Shown here: positions 10,393-18,677 of the stretch, piece by piece
Layout: the number at the start of each line of letters is the position of its first letter
Numbering within the stretch: the stretch's first letter is position 1
Source of the DNA: an uncultured Collinsella sp.
Lineage (GTDB): Bacteria; Actinomycetota; Coriobacteriia; Coriobacteriales; Coriobacteriaceae
Assembly: GCA_958403395.1 (NCBI GenBank)
Contig: CATXXF010000001.1
Span: 45,332-109,331 of the forward strand
Length of the DNA: 64,000 nucleotides
Direction of reading: 5' to 3'
The notes under the pieces: generated by a model
Seen by the model: the letters and a program-made list of their open reading frames with translations, nothing else
What the model was told of the DNA's origin: nothing
Databases searched by the model: none
Translations under genes and position numbers: made by a program

Positions 10393-11853
10393 TTAGTAAC
10401 CCTGGCCGTAGCCCTGACCCTGGCCCTGCTGGCCTAGCAGCTCCTCCAGGTACTGGCGCAGCTGCTCGTCGGTAATACCGCCGTTGCCGGTGTCGGTCGA
10501 ACTGTCGTCCTGCTGCTGGTTCTGCAGCTCCTCATCGGAGCCCAGCTCAACCGTGACCTTCTTCTCTTCCTTGCCGCGCATGAGCGTGATCTCGACCTTC
10601 TCGCCCACCTCGTGGCTGCGCAGTGCGATGATCAGGCCATCGGCGCTCGTGATCTCGTCGTCACCCAGCTTGGTAATGACGTCGCCCTCCTGAATGCCGG
10701 CCTTGGCAGCAGGACCATCCTCAACGACGCTCGCCACGTACGCACCGCTATCGGTGCTCAGCTTGTTGGTGCGGGCGTTGAGCGCATTGACGCTCGAAAG
10801 CGTAGCGCCCATGTACGGATGCACCGGTGTCTTGCCGTCGATAATCTGGTCGGCAATGTTCTTGGCGTAGTTAACGGGAATAGCAAAGCCCACGCCCGAG
10901 CTGGAGCCCGAGTAGCTCTCGATGAGCGAGTTGATGCCCACGAGCTCGCCGTTGTCATTGACGAGCGCGCCGCCGGAGTTGCCCGGGTTGATGGCGGCAT
11001 CGGTCTGGATCATGTTGGCGTAGATAGTGTTGCCGCTGGTAGAGCTCATGGCCGTGGAGCGGTAGAGCGCCGAGACGATACCGGTGGAGACAGACTGCTC
11101 GTTGCCAAACGGCGAACCGATCGCCATGACCCACTCGCCCACGTTGAGCTTGGAGGAATCACCGATCTCGATCGGCGTGAGCTTGGAGGCGTCGGCGTCC
11201 TTGAGCTTGATGACGGCCAGGTCGCTCGAAGCATCGTTGCCCACGAACTCGGCCTCGTAGGTGGTGCCGTCGTCCATGGTGACCACGTACTGGTCGTAGC
11301 CGTCGACCACGTGGTTGTTGGTGAGGATGTGGCCCTCGGTATCGAGCACGACGCCCGAACCGACGCTGCCCGAGCTATCCGACTCATCAGCAGACTGCGA
11401 AAGCGAGCCATTCTGACTGCCGCTCGAAGTGGCGGTAATGGAAACGACGGAGGGCAGGGCCTTGGCAGAAACGGCCTCGGCCAGCGTGGTGTCCTCGGAA
11501 TCAATCGTAATCTTTTGCGTCGACGAACCCGAAGCACCCGCCGTCACGGCATTCTTTCCGCCACCGATATCGAGCGTGCCGCTCATAATGAGCGCAATGA
11601 CCAGCAGGGCTCCGCAGGCACAGCCGGCAAGCGCCGTAATAAAGATCGGCAGCTTTTTGGTCTTGGTCTTGACCACCGTGTGCTTGTTCACGACCTGCTG
11701 GCCACCCAGCGGCTTGCCGGTCTGCGTGTCGTAGGCCTGCACATAGGGAATGTTACTGCCGGCAGGCGTCGACTCCACCTGCACACGCGGCTGCTGCTGG
11801 GTCTCGCCGGCGTTGCCCGCATCCTGGGGACGCTGGGAATCGTACTCGCTCAT
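10393..11853 (-). CDS. HtrA/DegP-like membrane-anchored serine protease
   Basis: 486 residues: a polar N-terminal cytoplasmic tail, one membrane segment (about 68-90), a linker rich in Ser/Gly, and a trypsin-like protease domain. The triad is visible as His181 (TNNHVV), Asp211 (SSDLAVI) and Ser293 (GNSGG). A PDZ domain (about 375-460) follows, then a Gln/Gly-rich tail ending GQGQGYGQGY. This is the actinobacterial HtrA/PepD layout, a cell-surface quality-control protease. The ATG at 11853 has AAAGGA upstream; an upstream in-frame start at 11892 would lie inside the hairpin at 11883-11906. Confidence 0.92.
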   Translation of the reverse strand: MSEYDSQRPQDAGNAGETQQQPRVQVESTPAGSNIPYVQAYDTQTGKPLGGQQVVNKHTVVKTKTKKLPIFITALAGCACGALLVIALIMSGTLDIGGGKNAVTAGASGSSTQKITIDSEDTTLAEAVSAKALPSVVSITATSSGSQNGSLSQSADESDSSGSVGSGVVLDTEGHILTNNHVVDGYDQYVVTMDDGTTYEAEFVGNDASSDLAVIKLKDADASKLTPIEIGDSSKLNVGEWVMAIGSPFGNEQSVSTGIVSALYRSTAMSSTSGNTIYANMIQTDAAINPGNSGGALVNDNGELVGINSLIESYSGSSSGVGFAIPVNYAKNIADQIIDGKTPVHPYMGATLSSVNALNARTNKLSTDSGAYVASVVEDGPAAKAGIQEGDVITKLGDDEITSADGLIIALRSHEVGEKVEITLMRGKEEKKVTVELGSDEELQNQQQDDSSTDTGNGGITDEQLRQYLEELLGQQGQGQGYGQGY

Positions 11854-11882
11854 GGCTGCGATCCTTTCGTCAAATAACCAAA

Positions 11883-11906
11883 GGCCCGCCAAACATGTGG
11901 CGGGCC
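11883..11906 (-). terminator. GC-rich hairpin just upstream of the HtrA start
   Basis: A 9-bp perfect stem (11883-11891 with 11898-11906) is followed on the minus strand by TTTGGTTATTT. It looks like a terminator for the glnA-glnR transcript, but it is only 30 bases before the HtrA start, so it could also act in the HtrA leader. Confidence 0.5.
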
Positions 11907-12024
11907 ATCATTGTTCACGTTGAGTTGTACCCCAATATGCGGGCGAACGTGTATGAGAACGCAATCTTTTAGGAAGGCTTAAGTTCTGTTGCAGATTCGA
12001 GAGGAACCCGCACCTGCGTCAAAA

Positions 12025-12057
12025 CCACCACAAAGGTGCCTGTCCCCTTTGTGGTGG
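12025..12057 (-). terminator. Hairpin directly after the GlnR-like gene
   Basis: An 11-bp stem, CCACCACAAAG with its complement (12025-12035 and 12047-12057), lies 5 bases after the stop. It is followed on the minus strand by TTTTGACG, so it is a likely terminator of the glnA-glnR unit. The loop (GTGCCTGTCCC) and arms resemble a dispersed palindrome. Confidence 0.65.
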
Positions 12058-12061
12058 AAAT

Positions 12062-12724
12062 CTAGTCCTTAAACAGATAGCCCACGCCACGGACGGTGGT
12101 GATATGTGCCGCGATCTGCGGGCCCACCTTGGAGCGGATGCGTCGGATGTGCACGTCGACGGTACGTGTGCCGCCGCAGTACTCAAAGCCCCACACGCGG
12201 TGCAGCAGCACTTCGCGGCTGTAGGCGCGGTTGGGGTGCGTCGCCAAAAAGCTCAGCAGCGAGTACTCCATCAGCGTCAGGTCGATGGGCTCGCCATCGA
12301 GCGTCACCTGGTAGGTGGCCAGGTTAATCTCGAGGTTATCGATGTTGAGCACATCGTCGGCGGTGACGGTCTCCTCCTCGCCCATCAAGCGCTGCGCGCG
12401 AGCCTTGAGCTCGTTGGGCGTCGCCGTGGGGCACACAAAGTCGGCATGCGCGTGATTGGGCAGGCGCAGGGTGCCGAGCGCCTCGTCGTCGACGATCACC
12501 AACATGGGGACGCCGCCGCGATCGTCAAGCCACTTGGCAATCTGATCGATGCGGTCGCTGCGGATGCCGTCGGAATCGAGGATCAGCAGGTCAAAGTCGT
12601 GCGCCGCAGTCGGCGAATCGGGCGTGGCCAGGCTCACCTCGACACCCAGGGTGGTCGTCAAACTGCGGGCAAACTCGTGGAACCGCGTCGTGCGCGCCAT
12701 GAACAGGGCACTCTTTTCGGACAT
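12062..12724 (-). CDS. glnR: GlnR-like orphan winged-helix response regulator
   Basis: 220 residues. The N-terminal receiver-like half keeps the LLILDSD strand but lacks the acidic pair normally found at the start of a receiver (here ALFMARTT), as in actinobacterial GlnR, which is not controlled by a cognate kinase. The C-terminal OmpR-type winged helix contains VWGFEYCGGTRTVDVHIRR and ends TVRGVGYLF, close to GlnR. The start at 12724 has GGAGG upstream. It lies 50 bases downstream of glnA on the same strand, and no sensor kinase is near. I infer that it controls nitrogen assimilation genes, including glnA. Winged-helix identity is certain; GlnR orthology is probable. Confidence 0.75.
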   Translation of the reverse strand: MSEKSALFMARTTRFHEFARSLTTTLGVEVSLATPDSPTAAHDFDLLILDSDGIRSDRIDQIAKWLDDRGGVPMLVIVDDEALGTLRLPNHAHADFVCPTATPNELKARAQRLMGEEETVTADDVLNIDNLEINLATYQVTLDGEPIDLTLMEYSLLSFLATHPNRAYSREVLLHRVWGFEYCGGTRTVDVHIRRIRSKVGPQIAAHITTVRGVGYLFKD

Positions 12725-12774
12725 ATCGGCCTCCAAAGAAATGAGCTCAATCGTACTGGAACAAGCCAGCGCGA

Positions 12775-14112
12775 TTAGGAGTTCGCCAGGTAGTGCTTGA
12801 TCTCCCACTCGGTGATCGTGGACTCAAACTTATGCCACTCGTCGCGCTTCTTTTTGAGGAAGAAGCTGTGGATGTGCTCGCCGAGGGCATCCTTCATAAA
12901 CTGCGAGTCCTCAAACACGTCGAGCGCCTCTTTGAGCGAGCGCGGCAGCGGCGTGTAGCCGGCCTCGACCATCTGACGGTCGGTAAGCTTGAGCGTCTCG
13001 GCCGTTGCCTCGGGCGGGAGCTCCAGCTTGCGCTCAATGCCGTCCAGACCAGCCGCCAGCGTGACGGCGTTGACCAGGTACGGGTTGGCCATGGGGTCGG
13101 GGCTGCGAAGCTCGATGCGCGTGGACAGCTGCTTGCCGGGCTTGTAGACCGGGATGCGGACCATGCTCGCGCGGTTGCGCAGGCCCCACGTGGCGTACTG
13201 CGGCACGGAGTCGCCGCCTGTGGTGATGCGCTTGTACGAGTTGACCGTTGGGTTGGTGATGGCGCTGATCTCGCGCGCGTGCGCCAAGATGCCGGCCATG
13301 TAGTGCTTGGCGATGTCAGAGAGGTGGTACTTCTCGTCGTCCTCGCCCCAAAAGACATTGTTGCCGTCGTGGTCGAACAGCGACTGGCACAGGAACATGG
13401 CGCTGCCGTCCTCGCCTGCCAACGGCTTGGGCATAAAGGATGCGTGGCAACCGCTCTCGTAGGCCTGCTGCTTAATGATGAGTTTGGCCGTGGTGATGGC
13501 GTCGGACATGCTCAGGGCCTCGGCGTGGCGCAGGCTCATGCCGTGCTGCGAGCGGCCGGCGGCATGGAAGGTGTACTCCACGGGCACGGACATCTTCTCG
13601 AGCGTGAGGACCGTGTTGCGGCGCAGGTCGCGGGCGGCATCGCTCACCGAAAGATCGAAGTAGCCCACGTTGTCGAGCGGCTCGGGGGTGTGCTCGTCAG
13701 GGAAGTAGTAATACTCCAGCTCGGCGCCCACGTTGAGCAGATAGCCAGCCTTCTCGGCCTTGCGGAACATGCGGCGCAGGGCATCGCGCGGATCGCCGGC
13801 GAAGGGCTTGCGGTCGGGAGTGCACACGTCGCAGAACACGCGGGCAACGCCGTTGTGGCTCGGACGCCACGGCAGAATCTGGAAGGTCGAAGCATCGGGA
13901 AACGCCAGCATGTCGGCTTCCTCGGGCGTAGCAAAGCCCTCGATGGCGGAGCCGTCAAAGCCAATACCCTCCTCAAAAGCGACCTCGAGGTCCTCGGGGC
14001 TGATAGCAAAGTTCTTGAGGCGGCCGAGAATGTCGACAAACCACAGACGCACAAAGCGGATGTCACGCTGCTCTACGGAGCGGAGTACGTAATCGATGTT
14101 CTGCTGGTTCAT
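12775..14112 (-). CDS. glnA: Type I glutamine synthetase
   Basis: 445 residues, the short GSI form. It makes glutamine from glutamate, ammonia and ATP in the cytoplasm. The beta-grasp N-terminal domain (FVDILGRLKNFAI, then GFDGSAIEGF) is followed by the catalytic domain with AELEYYYF, GLRNRASMVRIP and the glutamate-flap/adenine region ITNPTVNSYKRI. No adenylylation-loop sequence of the beta type is apparent. It heads the glnA-glnR unit. A GTTAC-N6-GTTAA element 66 bases upstream may be a GlnR site. Confidence 0.96.
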   Translation of the reverse strand: MNQQNIDYVLRSVEQRDIRFVRLWFVDILGRLKNFAISPEDLEVAFEEGIGFDGSAIEGFATPEEADMLAFPDASTFQILPWRPSHNGVARVFCDVCTPDRKPFAGDPRDALRRMFRKAEKAGYLLNVGAELEYYYFPDEHTPEPLDNVGYFDLSVSDAARDLRRNTVLTLEKMSVPVEYTFHAAGRSQHGMSLRHAEALSMSDAITTAKLIIKQQAYESGCHASFMPKPLAGEDGSAMFLCQSLFDHDGNNVFWGEDDEKYHLSDIAKHYMAGILAHAREISAITNPTVNSYKRITTGGDSVPQYATWGLRNRASMVRIPVYKPGKQLSTRIELRSPDPMANPYLVNAVTLAAGLDGIERKLELPPEATAETLKLTDRQMVEAGYTPLPRSLKEALDVFEDSQFMKDALGEHIHSFFLKKKRDEWHKFESTITEWEIKHYLANS

Positions 14113-14177
14113 GTCGCTCCCCTTTCTTTCGGGCGGGTTTCGACTGGTCTATATCGCAGATACTATCGCAGAAAAAT

Positions 14178-14193
14178 GTTACCGCAGGGTTAA
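14178..14193. promoter_or_regulatory. Possible GlnR box upstream of glnA
   Basis: GTTAC-6-GTTAA resembles the spaced half-sites known for actinobacterial GlnR (GTnAC-N6-GnAAC), but the second half is a partial match. It lies 66 bases before the glnA start. Confidence 0.35.
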
Positions 14194-14246
14194 AGCGTAT
14201 CAAGCGCTCAAAAAACGTGCGCGAACAGGCAGTTGCGAACGAGTGG

Positions 14247-15269
14247 TTAGCGCGAGGTCGATGCGCGGTGTTCGATGTGGCCGGGGATCTCGATGCGTTT
14301 GGGCGCCAGCTTTGCGGCCTCGCCCACGGTGGTGGTAACGACGTCGATGCGCTCGGAAAGGCGCTCGACCACGCGCTCGGCAATGGTGAGGGTGTCCTGC
14401 GCGGCCGTGGTGACGCCGCCAAAGAGCACATGGTTCCAGGGGTAGTCGTCAAACGTCGCGATCTTGAGCCCCGCCGGCAGCGAGGGACCAAGCTGCGCCA
14501 GCGCCTCGGTCAGACGCAGGAAAACCAGGCCGTTGACGGCGATAAGGCCGAGCCTTTTGCCCGCGTAGTCGCGGATGGTCTTGTCCAAACGGCCAACGCC
14601 CGTGGCGCCACCGTCGGCCAGGGTGACGACCTCGCCCGCAAGGCCGCGGCGCGAAAGCTCGTCGGCAAAGGCCTCGGCGCGCTCTCGACGCACGGGGCTA
14701 TCGTCGCTTGCCTCGGTGAGCAGGCACAGACGCTCGCTGCCCGCAGCTGCCAAGGCGTCTACCAAGCCGGCGACCAGCTCACGGTTGTTAGATGTCACCA
14801 GGTCAACACCGCCGTCGGCAACGTCGCGGTCGAGCAGCACGACGGGCAGGCGTCCCGCGGCAGCGGCGATGGCTTCGTCGTTACCACCGCAGGTATTGAC
14901 GACCAGGCCATCCACGCCAGCGTCGATAAGTCTGGTGAGCGACTCGGCCTCCTTGGCGGGATCGTTGCCGCTAATGGCCGTCATGAGCGAGCAGCCGCGC
15001 GCGGCGGCACTGGCGGAAAGGCCCTCGAGCATGGCGCTCGAGAACGGGTTGGCGATGTCGGCCAGAATCACGCCGATGAGGTTGGTGCGCGAGCTGCGCA
15101 GATTGCGCGCGGCGGCACGCGGGCGATAGCCGGTGCGCTCGATAACCGCCGCGATGCGAGCACGGGTTTCCTCGGTCATTTGCCCGGGGCGGTTGTTGAG
15201 ATAGCGCGAGACCGTGGCCGGGCTCACGCCCGCCTCGGCGGCAATGTCCTTGATTCTCATCTGCGCCAT
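14247..15269 (-). CDS. LacI-family regulator of the KDG genes
   Basis: 340 residues: LacI helix-turn-helix and hinge (MRIKDIAAEAGVSPATVSRY and RPGQM), then a periplasmic-binding-like sensor domain from about 60. It is divergent from kdgK, and an operator-type repeat (CGAAACCGATTTCG) sits between the two genes over the kdgK start region. The same site recurs before the YczE-like gene, so this protein is the natural candidate repressor of both, and perhaps of itself. The ligand may be KDG or a related sugar acid (inference). A start four codons downstream (MRIKDI) is equally possible. Confidence 0.88.
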   Translation of the reverse strand: MAQMRIKDIAAEAGVSPATVSRYLNNRPGQMTEETRARIAAVIERTGYRPRAAARNLRSSRTNLIGVILADIANPFSSAMLEGLSASAAARGCSLMTAISGNDPAKEAESLTRLIDAGVDGLVVNTCGGNDEAIAAAAGRLPVVLLDRDVADGGVDLVTSNNRELVAGLVDALAAAGSERLCLLTEASDDSPVRRERAEAFADELSRRGLAGEVVTLADGGATGVGRLDKTIRDYAGKRLGLIAVNGLVFLRLTEALAQLGPSLPAGLKIATFDDYPWNHVLFGGVTTAAQDTLTIAERVVERLSERIDVVTTTVGEAAKLAPKRIEIPGHIEHRASTSR

Positions 15270-15332
15270 AGCGCACCCCGTTTCCCAATGTCGGCAGTCT
15301 GAGCCATTTTAGGCATTTTTTAAAAATCTCGG

Positions 15333-15398
15333 TTGCAAAACGCTGTAGGTGAGTATACTACAACTCGAAACGAAACCGATTTCGTAAACCGATTTCGG
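15333..15398 (+). promoter_or_regulatory. kdgK promoter with tandem LacI-type operators
   Basis: TTGCAA (15333-15338) and TATACT (15354-15359) form a weak -35/-10 pair. CGAAACCGATTTCG (15371-15384) lies 11 bases beyond the -10, covering the expected start of transcription. A second copy (AAACCGATTTCGG, 15386-15398) follows at once. The position predicts repression. Confidence 0.75.
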
Positions 15399-15401
15399 CG
15401 A

Positions 15402-15459
15402 GCGTTGGCACGCAGGTGCAAAGACGCACCCTACCGTCTTGGCACCTGCGTGCCAACGC
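15402..15459 (+). other. Leader hairpin, copy A (25-bp stem)
   Basis: Arms 15402-15426 and 15435-15459 pair at 24 of 25 positions around the loop CACCCTAC. The hairpin lies between the operator and kdgK and has no U-run after it. A second hairpin with the same loop core (ACCCTAC) follows the same operator at 18766-18823, so it seems to be a conserved leader element. Confidence 0.65.
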
Positions 15460-15501
15460 CATATCAAAGGTGTACGCACGAGTAAAAGGAGCTGCGCGAC
15501 C

Positions 15502-16536
15502 ATGGGTAAAACGGTTCTTACCTTCGGCGAGATCATGATGAGACTCTCACCCAAAGACCACCTGCGTATTGAGCAGGCAACCGAGTTTGACGTCCGCTAC
15601 GGCGGCGCCGAGGCCAACACTGCGCTTTCCCTGGCCTACCAGGGCGACAAGGCCGCTTACGTCTCCGTTGTCCCGGCCAACCGTCTGGGCGAGTGCGCCC
15701 TGCGTTCGCTGAAGGCCTACGGCGTCGACACCACGCGCGTCGTGCGTCAGGGCGACCGCCTTGGCTCCTATGTGTTTGAGGTCGGTGCCTCGCAGCGCGG
15801 CAACGGTTGCGTCTACGACCGCAAGTACTCTGCCATCAACATGGCCAAGCGCGACGTCTTTGACTGGGACGAGATCCTCAAGGGCATCGATGTCTTCTAT
15901 TTCTCCGGCGTGACCCCCGCCGTCTCCGATGAGATGGCCGCCGCCTGCAAGGATGCGCTCGCCGCCTGCCGCGCCAAGGGCATCACCACCGTGTGTGACG
16001 TGAACTATCGCGGCAAGATGTGGTCGCCCGAGAAGTCGCAGGCCACCATGAGGGAACTCCTGCCGCTCGTCGACATCTGCATCGCCAACGACGAGGATGC
16101 GCCCGCCGGCCTCGGTATGACCTGCGTCTCTGGCTCCCTTGCCCACGGCATCGAGGAGCGCGACACCTATGTCGAGATGGCCCGTCAGATCTGCGCCGAG
16201 TACGGCTGCAAGAAGGTCGCCTCGGTCGTCCGCAACATCTCCTGCGTCGAGCGCTCCATCTGGATGGGCATGCTCTTTGAGGCCGAGTGCGGCGAGCACT
16301 GGTTCTCCCCTGCTCACGACGTGCACGTACTCGAGGGCGTTGCCGCCGGCGACGCTTTCAACGCCGGCCTCGTCCATGCCCTCATCAACGACTTTGACCC
16401 GCAGGACGCTGTCAACTACGCGATTGCGGCTTCGATCCTCAAGCTCACCATCAAGGGCGACTCCAACTTGGTGACCGCAGACGAGATCGCAGCCGTAGCA
16501 TCAGCCGCCGACGGTGGCACCCGCGTCGCGCGCTAG
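15502..16536 (+). CDS. kdgK: 2-keto-3-deoxygluconate kinase (PfkB family)
   Basis: 344 residues. It phosphorylates KDG to KDPG in the cytoplasm. The ribokinase fold starts GKTVLTFGEIMMRL with RYGGAEANTA (sugar-binding) near residue 30. The C-terminal PfkB signature GVAAGDAFNAG supplies the catalytic Asp. The ATG at 15502 has AAAGGA upstream. It lies 254 bases upstream of kdgA with a hairpin and the structured RNA between them. The family alone allows other sugar substrates, but the kdgA neighbour makes KDG the best call. Confidence 0.88.
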   Translation: MGKTVLTFGEIMMRLSPKDHLRIEQATEFDVRYGGAEANTALSLAYQGDKAAYVSVVPANRLGECALRSLKAYGVDTTRVVRQGDRLGSYVFEVGASQRGNGCVYDRKYSAINMAKRDVFDWDEILKGIDVFYFSGVTPAVSDEMAAACKDALAACRAKGITTVCDVNYRGKMWSPEKSQATMRELLPLVDICIANDEDAPAGLGMTCVSGSLAHGIEERDTYVEMARQICAEYGCKKVASVVRNISCVERSIWMGMLFEAECGEHWFSPAHDVHVLEGVAAGDAFNAGLVHALINDFDPQDAVNYAIAASILKLTIKGDSNLVTADEIAAVASAADGGTRVAR

Positions 16537-16550
16537 TCCGTCTCCATTCC

Positions 16551-16590
16551 GCGGGCCGCAGCTTTCCAATCCCATACCCCTGCGGCCCGC
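16551..16590 (+). terminator. GC-rich hairpin after kdgK
   Basis: An 11-bp perfect stem (16551-16561 with 16580-16590) and 18-base loop lie 15 bases past the kdgK stop. There is no U-run, so full termination is doubtful. It could reduce read-through or protect the kdgK 3' end. Confidence 0.5.
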
Positions 16591-16609
16591 TCCCCGATTC
16601 CTCCGGCCG

Positions 16610-16739
16610 GGCAAAACCACCAGTCCCATTCCGGTTTTGCCTGGCATTCCCTACATGACTGGTCGAGCAGCCGGTTTTGGAATTGCTTGAACCCCAAGCG
16701 GTGCCTCCGATAACCAATCCAAAATCGGCTCCTGACCAG
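16610..16739 (+). ncRNA. Structured leader RNA, copy A (upstream of kdgA)
   Basis: P1 (16610-16618 with 16633-16641) carries the loop sequence AGTCCCATTCC. After a TTCC-CTA junction, P2 (CTGGTC 16659-16664 with GACCAG 16734-16739) encloses P3 (16669-16681 with 16718-16730). Inside P3 are a small hairpin and the conserved strand GTGCCTCCGATAACC (16701-16715). The copy at 18845-18969 keeps the loop and the conserved strand exactly, while stems P1 and P2 change with base pairing maintained. It lies 50 bases before kdgA, so a cis-regulatory role is likely. It should be compared with the published Collinsella-1 motif; I cannot confirm identity. Confidence 0.75.
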
Positions 16740-16789
16740 CACATTTGGTAATCACGCGCCCATGCGCGCCACACATCGAAAGGAACATC

Positions 16790-17431
16790 ATGTTCGATCA
16801 GTTCTACACCACGCTTGAGTCCCTGGGCATCGTGCCGGTCGTTGTGCTCGACAAGGTCGAGGACGCCGTCCCGCTCGCCCACGCTCTTATGGCAGCTGGC
16901 ATGAAGTCCGCCGAGGTCACCTTCCGCACCGCCTGCGCCGCCGAGTGCATCGCCGCTATGGCCGAGGCCGAGCCCGAGATGTGCGTTGGCGCCGGCACTG
17001 TCCTGACCGTCGAGCAGGTTGAGCAGGCCCGCGCCGCCGGTGCCAAGTTCATCGTCTCCCCGGGTTACAACGAGGACGTCGTGAAGCATTGCATCGACAT
17101 CGAGCTGCCCGTCCTTCCCGGCACCGTGACCCCCTCCGAGGTCACCGCAGCCGAGAACCTGGGCCTCAAGGTCACCAAGTTCTTCCCCGCGTCCCAGTAT
17201 GGCGGCCTGAACACCATCAAGGCCCTCGCCGCTCCGTTTGTCGGTCACCGCTTTATGCCTACCGGCGGCGTGAGCACCGCCAACGTCGAGGAGTACCTGA
17301 GCTCCTCCGCCATCATCGCCTGCGGTGGCACCTGGATGGTCAAGCCGGCCCTGTTTGCCGACGGCGACTTCTCCAAGGTCGAGCAGATCGCCCGCGAGGC
17401 CATGGACGTCGTCAAGAAGGTCCGCGGCTAG
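16790..17431 (+). CDS. kdgA: KDPG/KHG aldolase
   Basis: 213 residues, the normal Eda length. It cleaves KDPG to pyruvate and glyceraldehyde-3-phosphate, the last step of the KDG route. The class I TIM barrel shows the catalytic Glu in AEVTFRTA, the phosphate-loop region PGTVTPSEV and the Schiff-base Lys in VTKFFPAS. The start at 16790 has GAAAGGA upstream, just after the structured RNA. It ends with a clear terminator. Confidence 0.95.
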   Translation: MFDQFYTTLESLGIVPVVVLDKVEDAVPLAHALMAAGMKSAEVTFRTACAAECIAAMAEAEPEMCVGAGTVLTVEQVEQARAAGAKFIVSPGYNEDVVKHCIDIELPVLPGTVTPSEVTAAENLGLKVTKFFPASQYGGLNTIKALAAPFVGHRFMPTGGVSTANVEEYLSSSAIIACGGTWMVKPALFADGDFSKVEQIAREAMDVVKKVRG

Positions 17432-17449
17432 GTTTAGCTCTCTATCGTG

Positions 17450-17486
17450 AAAGGGGGCGTGCCCTAGACCTCGCCCCCTTTCTTTT
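17450..17486 (+). terminator. Intrinsic terminator of kdgA
   Basis: A 10-bp GC-rich stem (17450-17459 with 17472-17481) is followed by CTTTT. Confidence 0.9.
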
Positions 17487-17587
17487 AAAGCGGCTCGGAA
17501 GCGCGCCGTTTCCGTCACGAACAAGAACCAAAACCGTCTTGTATGCTGATAGAACGTGACGGAAGCGACACGCCCCCGAGCCGCTTT
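17487..17587. repeat. 101-bp nested palindrome
   Basis: The outer arms 17487-17498 and 17576-17587 are 12 bp and perfect. The middle arms 17510-17519 and 17555-17564 are 10 bp and perfect. A further 6-bp pair (ACAAGA with TCTTGT) lies inside. It starts right at the kdgA terminator tail. It could be a decayed mobile palindrome or part of a structured transcript. Confidence 0.55.
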
Positions 17588-17588
17588 G

Positions 17589-17716
17589 TATAATCGGCTG
17601 GCAGTCGCGCTCAACTGAGCCACTTCGGTAAAAGCCGAGCCATCAAAACAGCTGCGGCGCCGTCTGGAGGAATGGACCTTTGCTTCCGGTCTTTTCCTCC
17701 AAGCGGTGCCGCAGCT
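17589..17716. other. Perfect -10 box followed by a long hairpin
   Basis: TATAAT at 17589-17594 abuts the preceding palindrome. About 55 bases on, a long hairpin runs 17650-17716: outer 13 bp (17650-17662 with 17704-17716), then TGGAGGA/TCCTCCA and GACC/GGTC. On the minus strand the hairpin ends in a TGTTTT tract and would terminate the GntR gene at 17823. On the plus strand it could end a short transcript of about 120 bases. Which reading is right is open. Confidence 0.4.
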
Positions 17717-17741
17717 TTGTGCCCCGGTTACGCCCCAACGC

Positions 17742-17808
17742 AGTTGCGGTGAAATAGGGACTGTTTGCGCCACCTAGGCCGCAAAACAGTCCCTATTTCA
17801 CCGCAACT
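17742..17808. repeat. Palindromic repeat family, copy 1
   Basis: Perfect 25-bp arms (17742-17766 and 17784-17808) beginning AGTTGCGGTGAAATA. It lies between the convergent kdgA and GntR genes. The family has five copies in the window. Confidence 0.85.
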
Positions 17809-17822
17809 TATATGGGGATTGA

Positions 17823-18515
17823 TTAGATGAACGAGTCTTTGGACAGCTCAAAATAGTCGGGATGCAGGGCGATAACCGGGCCCTGCTCCTCGGGCATCAG
17901 GTGCAAGTGCGTCTCTGCCAGATAACTCGCCGCATCGGTATCGCCCCTCTTAATGGCCTCGAGAATCCGGCGATGCTGCCGACGAATCGGCTCCCAATCC
18001 AAATCCTGCGACACCATACGCAACCAGTTATATCGCTCAAAATGCGTGTTGATGCTCTTCATCCAATCCCACAACATGTGACGACCGGCAATCACAAAAC
18101 ACGTCTCATGGAACAGGTTGTCCAGGTCAAAGAAACGACGCGTCTCGCTATGGTCGAGCGACTCGGACTCGGCAAGAATCTGCTCGAGCCGACACTTCTG
18201 CTCGGGCGAGGCGGCCGAACAGCATTTAATAAGCACGCTCCTCTCGAGTTTCTCGCGCAAGAAACAAGCATTCTCGGCGCGTTCCATGCTGATCTTAGAA
18301 ACGTAGGTGCCGCTTTTGGGACGCGTTTCCACCAGCTCCTGCTCGCGCAGGCGCACAAAGGACTCGCGAATGGGCGTGCGCCCGATTCCCGTCTCCTTTT
18401 CCAGACCAATCGCCGAAAGGCGCGTGCCGGGCTTGAGCTCGGCATAGATGATCTTGGAGCGCAATGCGTTGTATGCCTGATCTTGCAGGCTCTGATAATG
18501 CTGGTGCTGTTCCAT
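17823..18515 (-). CDS. GntR-family regulator (FCD domain)
   Basis: 230 residues. The GntR winged helix covers about 12-75 (ALRSKIIYAELKPGTRLS, GRTPIRESFVRL), then an all-helical FCD ligand domain with Asp/His residues (FDLDNLFHETCF, RRQHRRI, ETHLHL) that normally bind a metal and an acidic ligand. I chose the ATG at 18515 because the upstream in-frame extension runs through a palindromic repeat. It sits between kdgA and the YczE-like gene, so a sugar-acid ligand is plausible. An AGGTGAACGTTCACCT site lies 163 bases upstream. Confidence 0.85.
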   Translation of the reverse strand: MEQHQHYQSLQDQAYNALRSKIIYAELKPGTRLSAIGLEKETGIGRTPIRESFVRLREQELVETRPKSGTYVSKISMERAENACFLREKLERSVLIKCCSAASPEQKCRLEQILAESESLDHSETRRFFDLDNLFHETCFVIAGRHMLWDWMKSINTHFERYNWLRMVSQDLDWEPIRRQHRRILEAIKRGDTDAASYLAETHLHLMPEEQGPVIALHPDYFELSKDSFI

Positions 18516-18587
18516 AAAGCCCTCGGATGAAGCCTCGGTTAATCGAATACCACCATGCAATACTATCGCATCCCCCGCCCCATCATA

Positions 18588-18654
18588 AGTTGCGGTGGAA
18601 TAGTTCCTGTTCAAGGCCTTCAGCAGCAAAAACAGGAACTATTCCACCGCAACT
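18588..18654. repeat. Palindromic repeat family, copy 2
   Basis: Perfect 24-bp arms (18588-18611 and 18631-18654) beginning AGTTGCGGTGGAATA. The family ends are conserved, but the inner arm differs from copy 1 with pairing kept in both arms. Confidence 0.85.
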
Positions 18655-18677
18655 ACAGCCAACGAGTTGTTGCGATT

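Noticed and set aside
17601..17716. T-box, SRP RNA or 6S RNA
   Set aside because: None of the diagnostic sequences (T-box antiterminator, SRP apical GGAA loop region, 6S central bubble) could be found.
18516..18629. Upstream start for the GntR gene at 17823
   Set aside because: The extension is encoded by a palindromic repeat and unlike GntR N-termini.
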